64,000 nucleotides of DNA from Sulfurospirillum sp. UBA2217 (GTDB lineage: Bacteria > Campylobacterota > Campylobacteria > Campylobacterales > Sulfurospirillaceae). The notes beneath the pieces were generated by a model. The model searched no databases. It was not told where the DNA came from and saw nothing but the letters and a program-made list of their open reading frames with translations. The DNA is taken from the NCBI GenBank assembly GCA_002328495.1, contig DCUJ01000009.1:1-64000 (forward strand). The letters are read 5' to 3'. The translations under genes were made by a program, and so were the position numbers. Shown piece after piece: positions 8,595-17,841 of the stretch. How positions within the stretch are numbered: the first letter of the stretch is position 1; the number at the start of each line of letters is the position of its first letter.

Positions 8595-9382
8595 AAATAG
8601 CCGCCTTGCAACTGAGCACCCTTCCCATGAGCGAAGCGAAGTTGGATTATTATTTTCGTATTTGCAAGCAAAATGAGGTTGAAGTGGTACTTTTGAGCGA
8701 ATACGCCCTCAATAGCTTTTTCAAAGAGCTAGAAACCATGCCCCCTTCAATGATAAAAGAGCAATCCAACCATAAAATTGAAGCCTTAAAAAAACTGTGT
8801 GCGACCTACAATTTACATGTCATCGCTCCCATCGTTACGGTTAAAGGGGAGTTTTGTTACAAGTGCAACGCTCACTTTTCACCCAAATCGGTGCATTTTT
8901 TTGAACAACAATTTTTAATCAACTACAAGCATTGGCATGAAGAGAAATTTTTTGCCAATGCGATTGCGAAATACACACTCCCCACGTTTATGTTGGGTGG
9001 TTTTCGTTTTGGCATCGTGAGTGGCTATGAATTGCATTTTGACGCCGTGTGGACAGAAGTGATGAAGAAAAATGTGGATGTGGTTTTAACCGCAACTTCA
9101 TCAGCTTTTGATTCGACCAAGCGCTGGGAAGAACTTCTTAAAATGCGTGCCATGTTGAACAACGTGTATATCTTGCGTGCCAATCGTGTGGGGAGCTTCA
9201 AAGAAGAGCAAACGTGGCAGTTTTACGGTCAGAGTTTATTAGTCTCTCCTTTTGGGGACATTGAACTAAGCCTTGGGGATAAAGAGGAAATTTTAATCGC
9301 AACCATCGACAAAGAGCCTTTAGCAGAAGCTAGGAAACTCTGGGGTTGGAAAAAACAAATTTCAAAACGAGAGAGTCTATGA
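8591..9382 (+). CDS. Carbon-nitrogen hydrolase (nitrilase) family protein lacking the catalytic Cys
   Basis: The 263 residues have the nitrilase-fold layout. Glu lies in LLSEYALNSF, Lys in NYKHWHEEKFF, and the tail RAMLNNVYILRANRVGSF matches the conserved RAxENxxYVxxxNRxG segment. The strand that should carry the nucleophile (ICYD or ICWD in active enzymes) reads GIVSGYELHFD, so the Cys position aligns with Gly or Ser. The protein may be a non-catalytic relative or use another chemistry. It overlaps xseB and the ThiF-like gene by 4 bp each, so the three are probably co-translated. Substrate unknown. Confidence 0.8.
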   Translation: MKIAALQLSTLPMSEAKLDYYFRICKQNEVEVVLLSEYALNSFFKELETMPPSMIKEQSNHKIEALKKLCATYNLHVIAPIVTVKGEFCYKCNAHFSPKSVHFFEQQFLINYKHWHEEKFFANAIAKYTLPTFMLGGFRFGIVSGYELHFDAVWTEVMKKNVDVVLTATSSAFDSTKRWEELLKMRAMLNNVYILRANRVGSFKEEQTWQFYGQSLLVSPFGDIELSLGDKEEILIATIDKEPLAEARKLWGWKKQISKRESL

Positions 9383-10044
9383 CGCACTATTTTCATCGTC
9401 AAATTCAGCTGTGGGGAGAGGAAGTACAAGCCTCTTTGCAAGGCAAAAAAATCGTCATCATCGGTTGTGGAGGACTGGGAAGTTCTTTAGCGTATGCCCT
9501 TGGAAGTTCTGGTATTGGTGAGATTCACGTGGTTGATTTTGACACCGTGAGTGTGCATAATATTCACCGTCAAATCACCTTTAAACTGGGCGATGAAGGC
9601 AAATATAAAGCAGATATCGTAAAAGAAAGTATTGAAAGTCGTTGCCCTTTTGTGAAGGTGTATGCGCATATCGGGCGTTTGGAAGACTTTACATGTAAAG
9701 AAATCGACGTGGATTTAATTCTCGATGCAACCGACAATCTACCCACACGTGCTCTCATTGACACCTACGCAAAAAGTGTAAAGACCCCATGGATTTACGG
9801 CTCCGTTGAAGCGTTTAATGGGCAGGTGTGTTTTTTTGAGAAAAGCAATTTTAAGCCTTTTGTCATTAGCAACAAAACCTCCTCAGGCATCGCCGCGCCC
9901 ATTGTGATGCACATTGCCTCATTGCAAGCTAATTTGGCACTGCGTTATCTCGCAGGGCTTAGTGTCAAAAAAGACGTTTTATACTACCTCTTTTTTAGTG
10001 AAGAGGGAGAACTTATCACCCAAAAATTAGGCATGCCTAAATAA
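9379..10044 (+). CDS. ThiF/MoeB/HesA-family adenylyltransferase
   Basis: This E1-like protein of 221 residues would activate the C terminus of a ubiquitin-like sulfur carrier with ATP. GCGGLGSSLAYALGSSGIG is the nucleotide-binding loop, followed by VDFDTVSVHNIHRQITF and DATDNLPTRAL. The CxxC zinc pairs of MoeB/ThiF are not visible, so the exact subfamily is uncertain. An in-frame TTG exists at 9346, but the ATG at 9379 makes the usual 4-bp ATGA overlap with the preceding gene and is preferred. The gene neighbourhood (nitrilase-like, aminotransferase) does not name the partner. Confidence 0.82.
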   Translation: MTHYFHRQIQLWGEEVQASLQGKKIVIIGCGGLGSSLAYALGSSGIGEIHVVDFDTVSVHNIHRQITFKLGDEGKYKADIVKESIESRCPFVKVYAHIGRLEDFTCKEIDVDLILDATDNLPTRALIDTYAKSVKTPWIYGSVEAFNGQVCFFEKSNFKPFVISNKTSSGIAAPIVMHIASLQANLALRYLAGLSVKKDVLYYLFFSEEGELITQKLGMPK

Positions 10045-10069
10045 TTTAACTATGTAAAAAGGAAGCTGA

Positions 10070-11200
10070 TTGCATTTTGAACCCTATCCGTTTGAAAAAT
10101 TAAACACACTTTTAAGTGGAATAACACCTAATTCACAGCACGAGCCCTCTGTTTTGACCATTGGTGAGCCACAATTTGATACGCCTGATTTTATCCAAGA
10201 GGCGTTAAAAACGAACGCACACACGTTGAACAAATACCCAAAATCAAGCGGTGAAGCGTATGTGATGCAAGCACAGCGTGATTTTGTCAAACGTCGTTTT
10301 GGTGTGGAGTTAAAAAGCGATGAGCTTTTAAGTACGTTTGGGACACGTGAGGTGTTGTTTAACTTTCCGCAGTTTTTATTGCACGATAAAATTGAGCCCA
10401 TTATGGCATACACTAACCCTTTTTATCAGATTTATGAGGGCTCAGCTATTGCCTCTCGTGCTAAAGTGGTGCATCTGAATTTAACCAAAGAGAACAACTT
10501 TAAGCCTGATTTGCATTTGAGTGCCTTGCACACGGCGGATTTGGTGATTTTAAATTTCCCCAATAACCCGACGACTTCAACGCTCAGTCTTGAAGAACTT
10601 GGGGAGTGGGTGAAGCTAGCACTCAAATATGACTTTGTGCTGGTAAACGACGAGTGCTACAGCGAAATTTATGCGCATACTCCTCCTCCTTCGCTTTTGG
10701 AAGCCTCTTTACATGTAAACAATGAACGCTTTAAGAATGTTTTAGTAATGAACTCCATCTCCAAGCGCAGTTCCGCCCCTGGGCTTCGCTCAGGCTTTAT
10801 TGCAGGAGATGCGAGCATTTTGCGACCTTATTTACAGTACCGAACGTATGTGGGGGCGGGGATTCCTCTGCCTTTGCAAGCGGCCTCAGCGTTGGCGTGG
10901 AGTGATGAGGCACATGTGCAAAAAGCCAGAGAAGAGTACACAGCCAACCTTGTGCTAGCCGAGCAGATTTTGGGCGTGAAATCTTCAGGAGCGACGTTTT
11001 ATGTGTGGCTTGAAGTAGGAGACGGTGAGGCATTTGCCAAAGCGTTGTATGAGCAAAAAAATATCAAAGTGCTCCCTGGGAAATACCTTGCACGTGGTGG
11101 GATTGCTGATAATTATGTGCGTATTGCACTGGTTGAAAATCACGTGAAAACAGAAAAAGTGTTAAAAGAAATTAAAGATTTTGTAAAGGCATATCGTTGA
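10070..11200 (+). CDS. dapC: PLP aminotransferase, probable N-succinyldiaminopimelate aminotransferase
   Basis: This fold-type I class I/II aminotransferase has 376 residues. It shows LNFPNNPTTSTLS, the VNDECYSEIY Asp/Tyr pair and the PLP lysine in NSISKRSSAPGLRSGF. The opening HFEPYPFEKL and YPKSSGEA resemble the Campylobacterota aminotransferase assigned to DapC in the lysine/peptidoglycan branch, and dapE lies 5.5 kb downstream. General aspartate aminotransferase activity cannot be excluded. The start is TTG, 4 bp after AAAGGAAG. It overlaps murC by 4 bp, which fits a cell-wall role. Confidence 0.78.
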   Translation: MHFEPYPFEKLNTLLSGITPNSQHEPSVLTIGEPQFDTPDFIQEALKTNAHTLNKYPKSSGEAYVMQAQRDFVKRRFGVELKSDELLSTFGTREVLFNFPQFLLHDKIEPIMAYTNPFYQIYEGSAIASRAKVVHLNLTKENNFKPDLHLSALHTADLVILNFPNNPTTSTLSLEELGEWVKLALKYDFVLVNDECYSEIYAHTPPPSLLEASLHVNNERFKNVLVMNSISKRSSAPGLRSGFIAGDASILRPYLQYRTYVGAGIPLPLQAASALAWSDEAHVQKAREEYTANLVLAEQILGVKSSGATFYVWLEVGDGEAFAKALYEQKNIKVLPGKYLARGGIADNYVRIALVENHVKTEKVLKEIKDFVKAYR

Positions 11201-12507
11201 AAAAAGTACATTTTATTGGCATTGGTGGCATTGGACTCTCAGCGCTTGCACGCTATTTGAAACAAGAAGGTTATACCATCAGTGGCTCAGACATTAAGTC
11301 CACAAAAATTACGACAGCTCTTGAAAACGAAGGTATGTGTGTGACGATTCCGCATCACGCCTCATGTGTGAGTGACCAAGATATGGTGGTCATCTCAGCG
11401 GTCATCAAAGACGATAACGTTGAAGTGATTGAGGCACGCAAAAGAGGTATTCCTGTACTTTCACGCCGTGAGGCATTGCTCTTTATTTTGAAAGACCGCC
11501 GTGTGTTTTCGGTGTGCGGGGCGCACGGTAAGAGTACGACCAGTGCGATGATGGCTTCTATGGTGGAAGGCTCTGTTATCATTGGGGCGGAGAGTAAGCA
11601 GTTTAATACCAATATGTTTTATGCCAACAGCAACAATGTCATCTTTGAAGCCGATGAGAGCGATGAGAGTTTTTTAAATTCAAATCCTTACATTGCCGTT
11701 GTGACCAATGCAGAGCCTGAACATATGGAATATTATAATTACGATTATGACCGTTTTTACGGGGCGTATAGACGTTTTTTAGAGAGTGCGAAGATTCGGG
11801 TGATTAATGCGGAAGATGCGTTTTTAAGTACACTCACGCAACTTGATGCGATTCGACTTTACCCTAGCCTTGATATCAAAGAGATTCAAAGTGTCATTCG
11901 TGAGGGTGAGCCTTATACCTCTTTTGTGCTCAAAGATTTAGGACGTTTTGAGGTGTGGGGCATGGGAGAGCACATTGCACTTGACGCATCGCTTGCGATT
12001 CTTGCGAGCATTCAGGAGATGGATGTTGAAGTAGCACGTGAAAAGCTTAAAGGATATAAAGGCATCAAAAAACGGTTTGATATTTTGCATAAAAGTGATG
12101 ATTTTATCTTGATTGATGATTACGGGCACCACCCCACCGAAATCAAAGCCACACTCAAATCAGCTTTAGAATACGCTAAAATGATGAATCAAACACGCGT
12201 AACGGCTATTTGGCAACCGCATAAATACTCACGAACGATAGATAATTTGGAGAGTTTTATTGCGTGTTTTGAAGGGGTGGATCAGCTTATTTTATTGCCC
12301 GTTTGGAGGGCTGGCGAAAAAGAGATTTTTATCGATTTTGAAAAAGAGTTTGCTCGCTACACGCCATTGTTAGCCGATAAGCTTAAACGTGTGGGAACAC
12401 ACCTTGAAATTATCAAAGATGAACAATGCCAGATGGTCTTGGATACAGGCTTGGTTATTGGTTTTGGGGCGGGCGATATTACCTATCAATTAAGGGGCAT
12501 CGTATGA
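11197..12507 (+). CDS. murC: UDP-N-acetylmuramate--L-alanine ligase
   Basis: MurC adds L-Ala to UDP-MurNAc in the cytoplasmic stage of peptidoglycan synthesis. The 436-residue protein opens with the dinucleotide-like loop HFIGIGGIGLSALARYL and has the ATP loop GAHGKSTTSAMMAS near residue 108. FEADESDESF and DDYGHHPTEI, typical of the central and C-terminal Mur ligase domains, are also present. The TTG start overlaps the dapC stop. The end overlaps the next ATG by 4 bp. Confidence 0.95.
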   Translation: MKKVHFIGIGGIGLSALARYLKQEGYTISGSDIKSTKITTALENEGMCVTIPHHASCVSDQDMVVISAVIKDDNVEVIEARKRGIPVLSRREALLFILKDRRVFSVCGAHGKSTTSAMMASMVEGSVIIGAESKQFNTNMFYANSNNVIFEADESDESFLNSNPYIAVVTNAEPEHMEYYNYDYDRFYGAYRRFLESAKIRVINAEDAFLSTLTQLDAIRLYPSLDIKEIQSVIREGEPYTSFVLKDLGRFEVWGMGEHIALDASLAILASIQEMDVEVAREKLKGYKGIKKRFDILHKSDDFILIDDYGHHPTEIKATLKSALEYAKMMNQTRVTAIWQPHKYSRTIDNLESFIACFEGVDQLILLPVWRAGEKEIFIDFEKEFARYTPLLADKLKRVGTHLEIIKDEQCQMVLDTGLVIGFGAGDITYQLRGIV

Positions 12508-12848
12508 TACAAGGTCTTATTTTCATTACCATTGTTGCTATTTTGGGTGCCATTTTTTATGCTAAGAGTGAAGCACTTTCACGCAAATCAAAACTCATTG
12601 TTTTTTTGCTCATTGGACATTTGATTGGATTTGGATGGCTGTATGAGTTTAATAATGCCAACCAAAGAGAGCATAATCGAGAAGTCTTGAGTGCCTTTAA
12701 GCAAGGTAAAACGCTTACATGTAAAGAGGTTGAAGTTAACCATAAGAGCTTTATTTATGTGAGCGGAACACTTAGTTTTATGCCTCACGAGACGAACCAA
12801 GAGCATAAGGGCTTGGTTATTGATATCGCTACATGTAAACTCAAATAA
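12504..12848 (+). CDS. Conserved small inner-membrane protein
   Basis: The 114-residue protein begins at the ATG overlapping the murC stop (ATGA), after AAGGGG. Two hydrophobic segments (about residues 3-18 and 31-46) precede a hydrophilic C-terminal part with GKTLTCKEVEV and IATCKLK. I recall an unnamed membrane protein between murC and mutS2 in Campylobacter too, but not its function. Two palindrome copies sit in its last 135 bp, both read as TCK. Confidence 0.75.
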   Translation: MIQGLIFITIVAILGAIFYAKSEALSRKSKLIVFLLIGHLIGFGWLYEFNNANQREHNREVLSAFKQGKTLTCKEVEVNHKSFIYVSGTLSFMPHETNQEHKGLVIDIATCKLK

Positions 12849-15049
12849 TGGAAAAATTGTTTTCAAAGCTTGATTTGGGTGATTATGTTAAAGGCTTTCA
12901 TAGCTTTTTAGCCAGAGAAAAACCTCTTTTTTTAGAAGGTGATGTAGGGGTACATTACCGCCTTATCGCTGAATTAGAGCGCTATGAGGGTATTAAACCT
13001 CTACCCCTGATGATAGCTTTAGAAACCCCTCTCGCACATCTTAGTAAAATGGGCACACTACGTTTGCATGAAATTTTTGCCTTTGTGCAAATGGTGAACT
13101 ACATCAGTTATCTTAAAAGTATTTTACGTGAAAACGCTTTAAATGAGTGGGTAGAAAAGATTATTATTCCTCCTGAAATCAGCGATATTTGCGGCTATTT
13201 TGATGAAAAAGGCGAACTTAAATCCAGCGTGGATGAACAATTTGCTTTGATCGCACAGAATCTAAAAAGTGTCAAAGAGGAGATGAATAACTCTTTAAGA
13301 CGCATGATTTCCACGGAAAAAATAGCCCTCTACTTGGTCGATAAGCAGATTCACTACATCAACAATCAAGAAGCTTTATTGCTAAGAGGTGGGTTTAATC
13401 ATGTGCTTAAAGGCTCTGTGATTGGGCGAAGCAGTGCAGGATTTTTTTACGTTGTGCCTGAATCTTTGGCAAAACTCGTTTCTCGTGAGAGTGAGTTGAT
13501 TGATAAAAAAGAGGAGTTGGTTTACAAATACGCCAAGAAAATCTCTTCCATCTTTACCAAACATGTGAAATTTTTAGGCTACCTTAACAAAGAGTTTGAC
13601 CGTTTTGATGCCTACTATGCTAGGGTTGCGTATGCGAAGTCTAAAGGGATGGCGTTTGTATTGCCAACGAAGGGAACGCAGATAAAACTCTCCGATTTTG
13701 CGCATCCCGCACTCATCCATCCTAAACCTATTGCGATTGATTTTTCCAAACAAGTGCTCATGATAACGGGCGTGAATGCGGGTGGAAAAACGATGCTTTT
13801 AAAGTCCATTTTAAGTGCCGCACTTTTGGCAAAATACTTGCTTCCTATGAGAATCGACCCCACACGTTCCATCATCGGCTCTTTTAAAGAGCTGTTTGCC
13901 ATTTTGGATGACCCTCAAAATGTGAAAAATGATATCTCCACCTTTGCGGGAAGGATGAGCGAATTTAGTAAATTGTTTGCCAAAAAAAATGCATTGGTGG
14001 GTGTGGATGAGATAGAACTAGGAACCGACGCCGACGAGGCCGCCAATCTTTTTAAAGTGATGATTGAAAAGCTTTTAGATAAAGAGATGAAAATCGTCAT
14101 TACCACCCACCATAAACGCTTGGCTTCCATGCTAGCAACCCACCCGCAAGTGGAGCTTCTAGCTGCCATTTACGATGAGAAAAGCGAGCGTCCAACGTAT
14201 GGTTTTTTAAAAGGAACCATTGGTAAAAGTTATGCGTTTGAAACCGCTCTTCGTTATGGCATTCCTGGGGGCGTTATCGCAGAAGCACGGACTTTGTACG
14301 GGGAAGATAAAGAAAAACTTAACGATTTGATTCAAAAGAACATTGACTTAGAGTTGCAAATGCGCCAAACGCATGAGACCTTAAATGAAAAATTGCATGA
14401 AGTTGAGAAACTCAAAGAGTCGTTGCGTGGCGAAAAAGAGCGTGTGGCGGTGGAGTTTGAAAGTGCTTATTCTAAACTTTCTAAAGAGTTTCATGAAGCC
14501 ATCGGTGAGGCTAAAAAAGCCATCAAAGCAACCGATCCTAAAGAGTCTCATCGTCTTTTAAACACCGCCAATGCCCTAAGAGCACAGAGTCAAAAAGCCA
14601 TTCCTGCTCCCACCAAAGAGCCTTTACATGTAAACGATACCATCAAATACGGAAGCTCCAAAGGGGTGATTAAAAGCATTAAAAAAGAAGAAGCGATGAT
14701 AGAATGCGATGGTATCACATTGCGTGTTCCACTCTCTTCACTCAAACGCTCAGGCAATCCTTTGCCTCCAAAGAAAAAATCCGTCTCTATTTTCAAAGAG
14801 ACACCCAATGGTTCTGTTATCTTGGATTTGCATGGGTTGCGTGCCGATGAAGCCATCGAGCGACTCGATAAGTTTTTGTCCGATGCACTCATCAATGGTT
14901 TTGACGAAGTGTTGGTGTATCATGGCATTGGGACTGGCAAATTGGCGTATGCCGTACGCACGTTTTTAAGCACGTATCCCTCTTTGATTTCTTACGGTGA
15001 TGCTCCCATCAACATGGGTGGATTTGGCGCAACGCTTATAAAACTCTAA
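12848..15049 (+). CDS. mutS2: MutS2-family ATPase/endonuclease with Smr domain
   Basis: The 733-residue protein lacks the mismatch-recognition domain of MutS and has the MutS2 arrangement. An N-terminal core/clamp is followed by Walker A GVNAGGKTMLLKS near residue 308, the Walker B region LVGVDEIELGTDADEAA, and a coiled coil (about 500-600). The C-terminal Smr nuclease domain has ILDLHGLRADEAIERL and VYHGIGTGKL. Family members act in recombination control, oxidative-damage repair or ribosome rescue. Its ATG overlaps the preceding TAA (TAATG), implying coupling. Confidence 0.94.
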   Translation: MEKLFSKLDLGDYVKGFHSFLAREKPLFLEGDVGVHYRLIAELERYEGIKPLPLMIALETPLAHLSKMGTLRLHEIFAFVQMVNYISYLKSILRENALNEWVEKIIIPPEISDICGYFDEKGELKSSVDEQFALIAQNLKSVKEEMNNSLRRMISTEKIALYLVDKQIHYINNQEALLLRGGFNHVLKGSVIGRSSAGFFYVVPESLAKLVSRESELIDKKEELVYKYAKKISSIFTKHVKFLGYLNKEFDRFDAYYARVAYAKSKGMAFVLPTKGTQIKLSDFAHPALIHPKPIAIDFSKQVLMITGVNAGGKTMLLKSILSAALLAKYLLPMRIDPTRSIIGSFKELFAILDDPQNVKNDISTFAGRMSEFSKLFAKKNALVGVDEIELGTDADEAANLFKVMIEKLLDKEMKIVITTHHKRLASMLATHPQVELLAAIYDEKSERPTYGFLKGTIGKSYAFETALRYGIPGGVIAEARTLYGEDKEKLNDLIQKNIDLELQMRQTHETLNEKLHEVEKLKESLRGEKERVAVEFESAYSKLSKEFHEAIGEAKKAIKATDPKESHRLLNTANALRAQSQKAIPAPTKEPLHVNDTIKYGSSKGVIKSIKKEEAMIECDGITLRVPLSSLKRSGNPLPPKKKSVSIFKETPNGSVILDLHGLRADEAIERLDKFLSDALINGFDEVLVYHGIGTGKLAYAVRTFLSTYPSLISYGDAPINMGGFGATLIKL

Positions 15050-15061
15050 CGCAAAATGAGG

Positions 15062-15067
15062 TATAAT
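15062..15067 (+). promoter_or_regulatory. -10 element for the GGDEF/EAL gene
   Basis: A perfect TATAAT lies 30 bp before the GTG start, just after the mutS2 stop. There is no clear -35, which is normal for Campylobacterota sigma-70 promoters. Confidence 0.65.
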
Positions 15068-15096
15068 CGTCCCATCTTCATGAACAAGGGAAATGT

Positions 15097-16731
15097 GTGA
15101 AAAAGATGAAAGAGAAGATTTCTCGCTTGATTTTCTACTCTCCTTTAGTGGTAATGGGATGTATTTTAGTGGTAGTTTTTATCTCCAGTCTTTTCTACAA
15201 TCAAAATGAATTTATGAACAATACTACGTTTTTAGCCCAAGAGATGGAGTATTTTGAAAAGAATGGGGTACCCAAAGAGATTGTCAATGATGCCTCATAT
15301 CGTTTCACGCAAAAGCTTATTCAAGATACACAAAATCGAACGATGTATGGTCTTAGTGTAGCATTTGGTGCTATTTTGGTGGGAGTGTTGTTTGTTTTTA
15401 CTGTTTTTCGCAACATTATCAAAAAAGCATTACATTTTCAAGATGAACTTTTTGATGAAAAAGAGAAGCTAAAACAGGTAACTGAAGAGCTTCAATATGC
15501 CAATGAACGTCTCTCTTACCAACTCTACATCGACCCGCTCACCCAACTCAAAAACCGTTTAGCTCTTGAGCATGCTATTAAGACCATGAAAGAACCCAAA
15601 CTTGTTCTGCTGGATATTGACTGTTTTAAGGATATCAATGAATTTTACGGAGCAGGCATTGGTGATTATATTTTGCAGGCCATGGCTTCGGATTTAAAAG
15701 GATTTTCTGAGGAGTTTGGTGTTTTTCTCTACCGTTGTGGCGCTGATGAGTTTGCCCTATTGGAAGAGGGAACTTTGGATGTTGAGCGCTATGAGATGCT
15801 TGCTTTTGAGCTTGTGAAACGCTTTAAAGGCAAGCTTGTCGACATTCCTTCCATGAAAGATCCCGTTGAAATTAACATCGCTATTGGGTTTTCGTTGGAC
15901 AGCAATGAAGTGTTTGAAAAGGCTTCGATGGCTCTGTTTGAGGCCAAAAAAAGAGAAATTGATTATTTGTGTTATTTCAACAAAATAGAGCACGTCACGT
16001 TGTATGCGGAGCAAATCAAGTGGTCAAATTTTATCAAAAATGCACTGTTAAACGATACGGTGACGCCTTATTATCAACCTATTTTTAATCGAAACCATGA
16101 AATTGTCAAATACGAGTGTTTGGTTCGCATTTTAAATGAACGTGAAGAGTCCATCCCTCCAGGGCTTTTTTTAAATGTTTCTAAAAAAGTGAAGCGTTAT
16201 GCGGACATTGAAAAAGCGCTCATCGATAAAAGCTTTGCACACATTGCGGGTACTTCCAAGATGATTTCTATCAACCTCTTAGCACGCGATATGAGTGATA
16301 GCAATATTAGCAATTTTGTGGTTGAACGCCTTAAACATTATAACGTGGCAAAACAAGTGGTGTTTGAAATTTTGGAAGATGAGAGTATCGAAAATTTAGA
16401 ACGGGTGAGTATCTTTATTGACAGGGTTAAGCGTATGGGGTGTCAAATTGCGATTGATGATTTTGGCACGGGGTACAGTAATTTTTCCTATCTTTTAAAA
16501 CTTAAACCTGATTATATTAAAATTGATGGCTCATTGATTAAGGCTTTAGATAAAGATGCCAATTCCGTTGCTATTGTGAGTGCTATTATTACGTTTGCAC
16601 GAAAACTTGGGATTAAGACGATTGCGGAGTATGTGCATAATGATAGTGTCTATGCCCTATGTCTCAACCTTGGCATTGATGAATTTCAAGGATTTTATTT
16701 AGGAGAACCCAGTGCACGGTTTAAAGAGTAG
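15097..16731 (+). CDS. Membrane-anchored GGDEF/EAL cyclic-di-GMP protein
   Basis: The 544-residue protein has two transmembrane helices (about residues 9-31 and 87-107) flanking a small periplasmic segment. A coiled linker follows, then a GGDEF domain (DPLTQLKNRLAL; active-site motif reads GADEF in RCGADEFAL) and an EAL domain from about residue 325. The EAL domain keeps the key acidic residues: ECLVRI in place of EALLR, AIDDFGTGYSNF, DYIKIDGSLI and TIAEYV. The likely activity is c-di-GMP phosphodiesterase, with the GGDEF half regulatory or weak. The start is GTG after AAGGG. Confidence 0.88.
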   Translation: MKKMKEKISRLIFYSPLVVMGCILVVVFISSLFYNQNEFMNNTTFLAQEMEYFEKNGVPKEIVNDASYRFTQKLIQDTQNRTMYGLSVAFGAILVGVLFVFTVFRNIIKKALHFQDELFDEKEKLKQVTEELQYANERLSYQLYIDPLTQLKNRLALEHAIKTMKEPKLVLLDIDCFKDINEFYGAGIGDYILQAMASDLKGFSEEFGVFLYRCGADEFALLEEGTLDVERYEMLAFELVKRFKGKLVDIPSMKDPVEINIAIGFSLDSNEVFEKASMALFEAKKREIDYLCYFNKIEHVTLYAEQIKWSNFIKNALLNDTVTPYYQPIFNRNHEIVKYECLVRILNEREESIPPGLFLNVSKKVKRYADIEKALIDKSFAHIAGTSKMISINLLARDMSDSNISNFVVERLKHYNVAKQVVFEILEDESIENLERVSIFIDRVKRMGCQIAIDDFGTGYSNFSYLLKLKPDYIKIDGSLIKALDKDANSVAIVSAIITFARKLGIKTIAEYVHNDSVYALCLNLGIDEFQGFYLGEPSARFKE

Positions 16732-16734
16732 AGA

Positions 16735-17841
16735 ATGACAACAGAAGCACTTTTTTTAAAACTATTGGCTTTTCGATCTATTACGCCTGATGATGACGGG
16801 GCATTTGCCTTTATTAAAGCATATTTGCCTCTTTTTGAGACGATTGAAATTGAAAAAGAGGGTGTTAAAAATCTTTTTTTATACAGAGAGTTTGGCAAAG
16901 GGACACACTTATGTTTTGCAGGGCATATTGATGTTGTCCCTCCTGGGGATGGATGGGAAAGTGAACCCTTTGTACCTCGAATAAAAGAGGGCGTTGTGTA
17001 TGGCAGAGGCACACAAGATATGAAAAGCGGTTTGTGTGCCTTTATTCAAGCGTGCAAAGAAGTAGAGGATTTCAAAGGAACGCTTTCGATACTTTTAACG
17101 AGCGATGAAGAGGGTGAAGCACGGTATGGAACGGTAGAAATGCTTACCCATCTTCAAAAAATCGCCTTATTGCCCGATTGTGCTATCGTTGCAGAGCCGA
17201 CTTCAGAACGCATCTTTGGCGATGCCATTAAAGTGGGGCGCAGGGGCTCTATTAATGGCGTCATTGAGCTATTTGGAAAGCAAGGACATGCAGCATACCC
17301 TGAAAAAGCCATCAACCCTGTGCATCAAATCGCTTCACGTTTAAGTGCTTTGGCAGGGCATTTTTTTGACGAGGGGGATGCATCTTTTGAGCCAACGCAG
17401 ATGGTTATTACAGATATTCGAGGTGGCATGGAAGTGAGCAATGTTACACCAGGAAAGCTTAAAATCATGTTCAATGTTCGTAACTCGACCCGAACAACAC
17501 GGGATGCCATTCAAGCCTATATTGATGAAGTTTTGAGAGGGCTAGAGTATACCCTTGTGCTTTCCCAAAGTGCCAAGCCATTTGTGACCAATCCTGAAGC
17601 AGACATTGTGAGCATTACGGAAAAAGCACTCTTACATGTAAAGGGAATTGTTCCAAAACGTTCCACCGCTGGGGGCACCAGTGATGCACGTTTCTTTGGA
17701 GCCTTTGGTATTCCTACCATTGAGTGTGGTGTCCCAAACGATACGATTCATGCTCCCAATGAGTGCTGTAAAATGGAAGATGTGTGTGCGTTGGTTGATG
17801 TATTTAGCGAAGTTATTAAAGAGGTAAAGGAAAAACAATGA
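16735..17841 (+). CDS. dapE: Succinyl-diaminopimelate desuccinylase
   Basis: This M20-family zinc metallohydrolase removes succinate to give LL-diaminopimelate for lysine and peptidoglycan. The 368-residue protein shows CFAGHIDVVPPGDGWESEPF, GRGTQDMKSGLCAF and the Glu pair TSDEEGEA. A dimerisation domain contains GRRGSINGVIELFGKQGHAAYP, and the metal-binding C terminus includes AGGTSDARFF and NDTIHAPNE. It starts 3 bp after the GGDEF/EAL stop and overlaps ridA by 4 bp. Confidence 0.95.
   Translation: MTTEALFLKLLAFRSITPDDDGAFAFIKAYLPLFETIEIEKEGVKNLFLYREFGKGTHLCFAGHIDVVPPGDGWESEPFVPRIKEGVVYGRGTQDMKSGLCAFIQACKEVEDFKGTLSILLTSDEEGEARYGTVEMLTHLQKIALLPDCAIVAEPTSERIFGDAIKVGRRGSINGVIELFGKQGHAAYPEKAINPVHQIASRLSALAGHFFDEGDASFEPTQMVITDIRGGMEVSNVTPGKLKIMFNVRNSTRTTRDAIQAYIDEVLRGLEYTLVLSQSAKPFVTNPEADIVSITEKALLHVKGIVPKRSTAGGTSDARFFGAFGIPTIECGVPNDTIHAPNECCKMEDVCALVDVFSEVIKEVKEKQ

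Noticed and set aside
12426..12503. Longer start for the murC-mutS2 membrane protein
   Set aside because: It would lie inside murC. The ATG at 12504 overlaps the murC stop and has an AAGGGG site.
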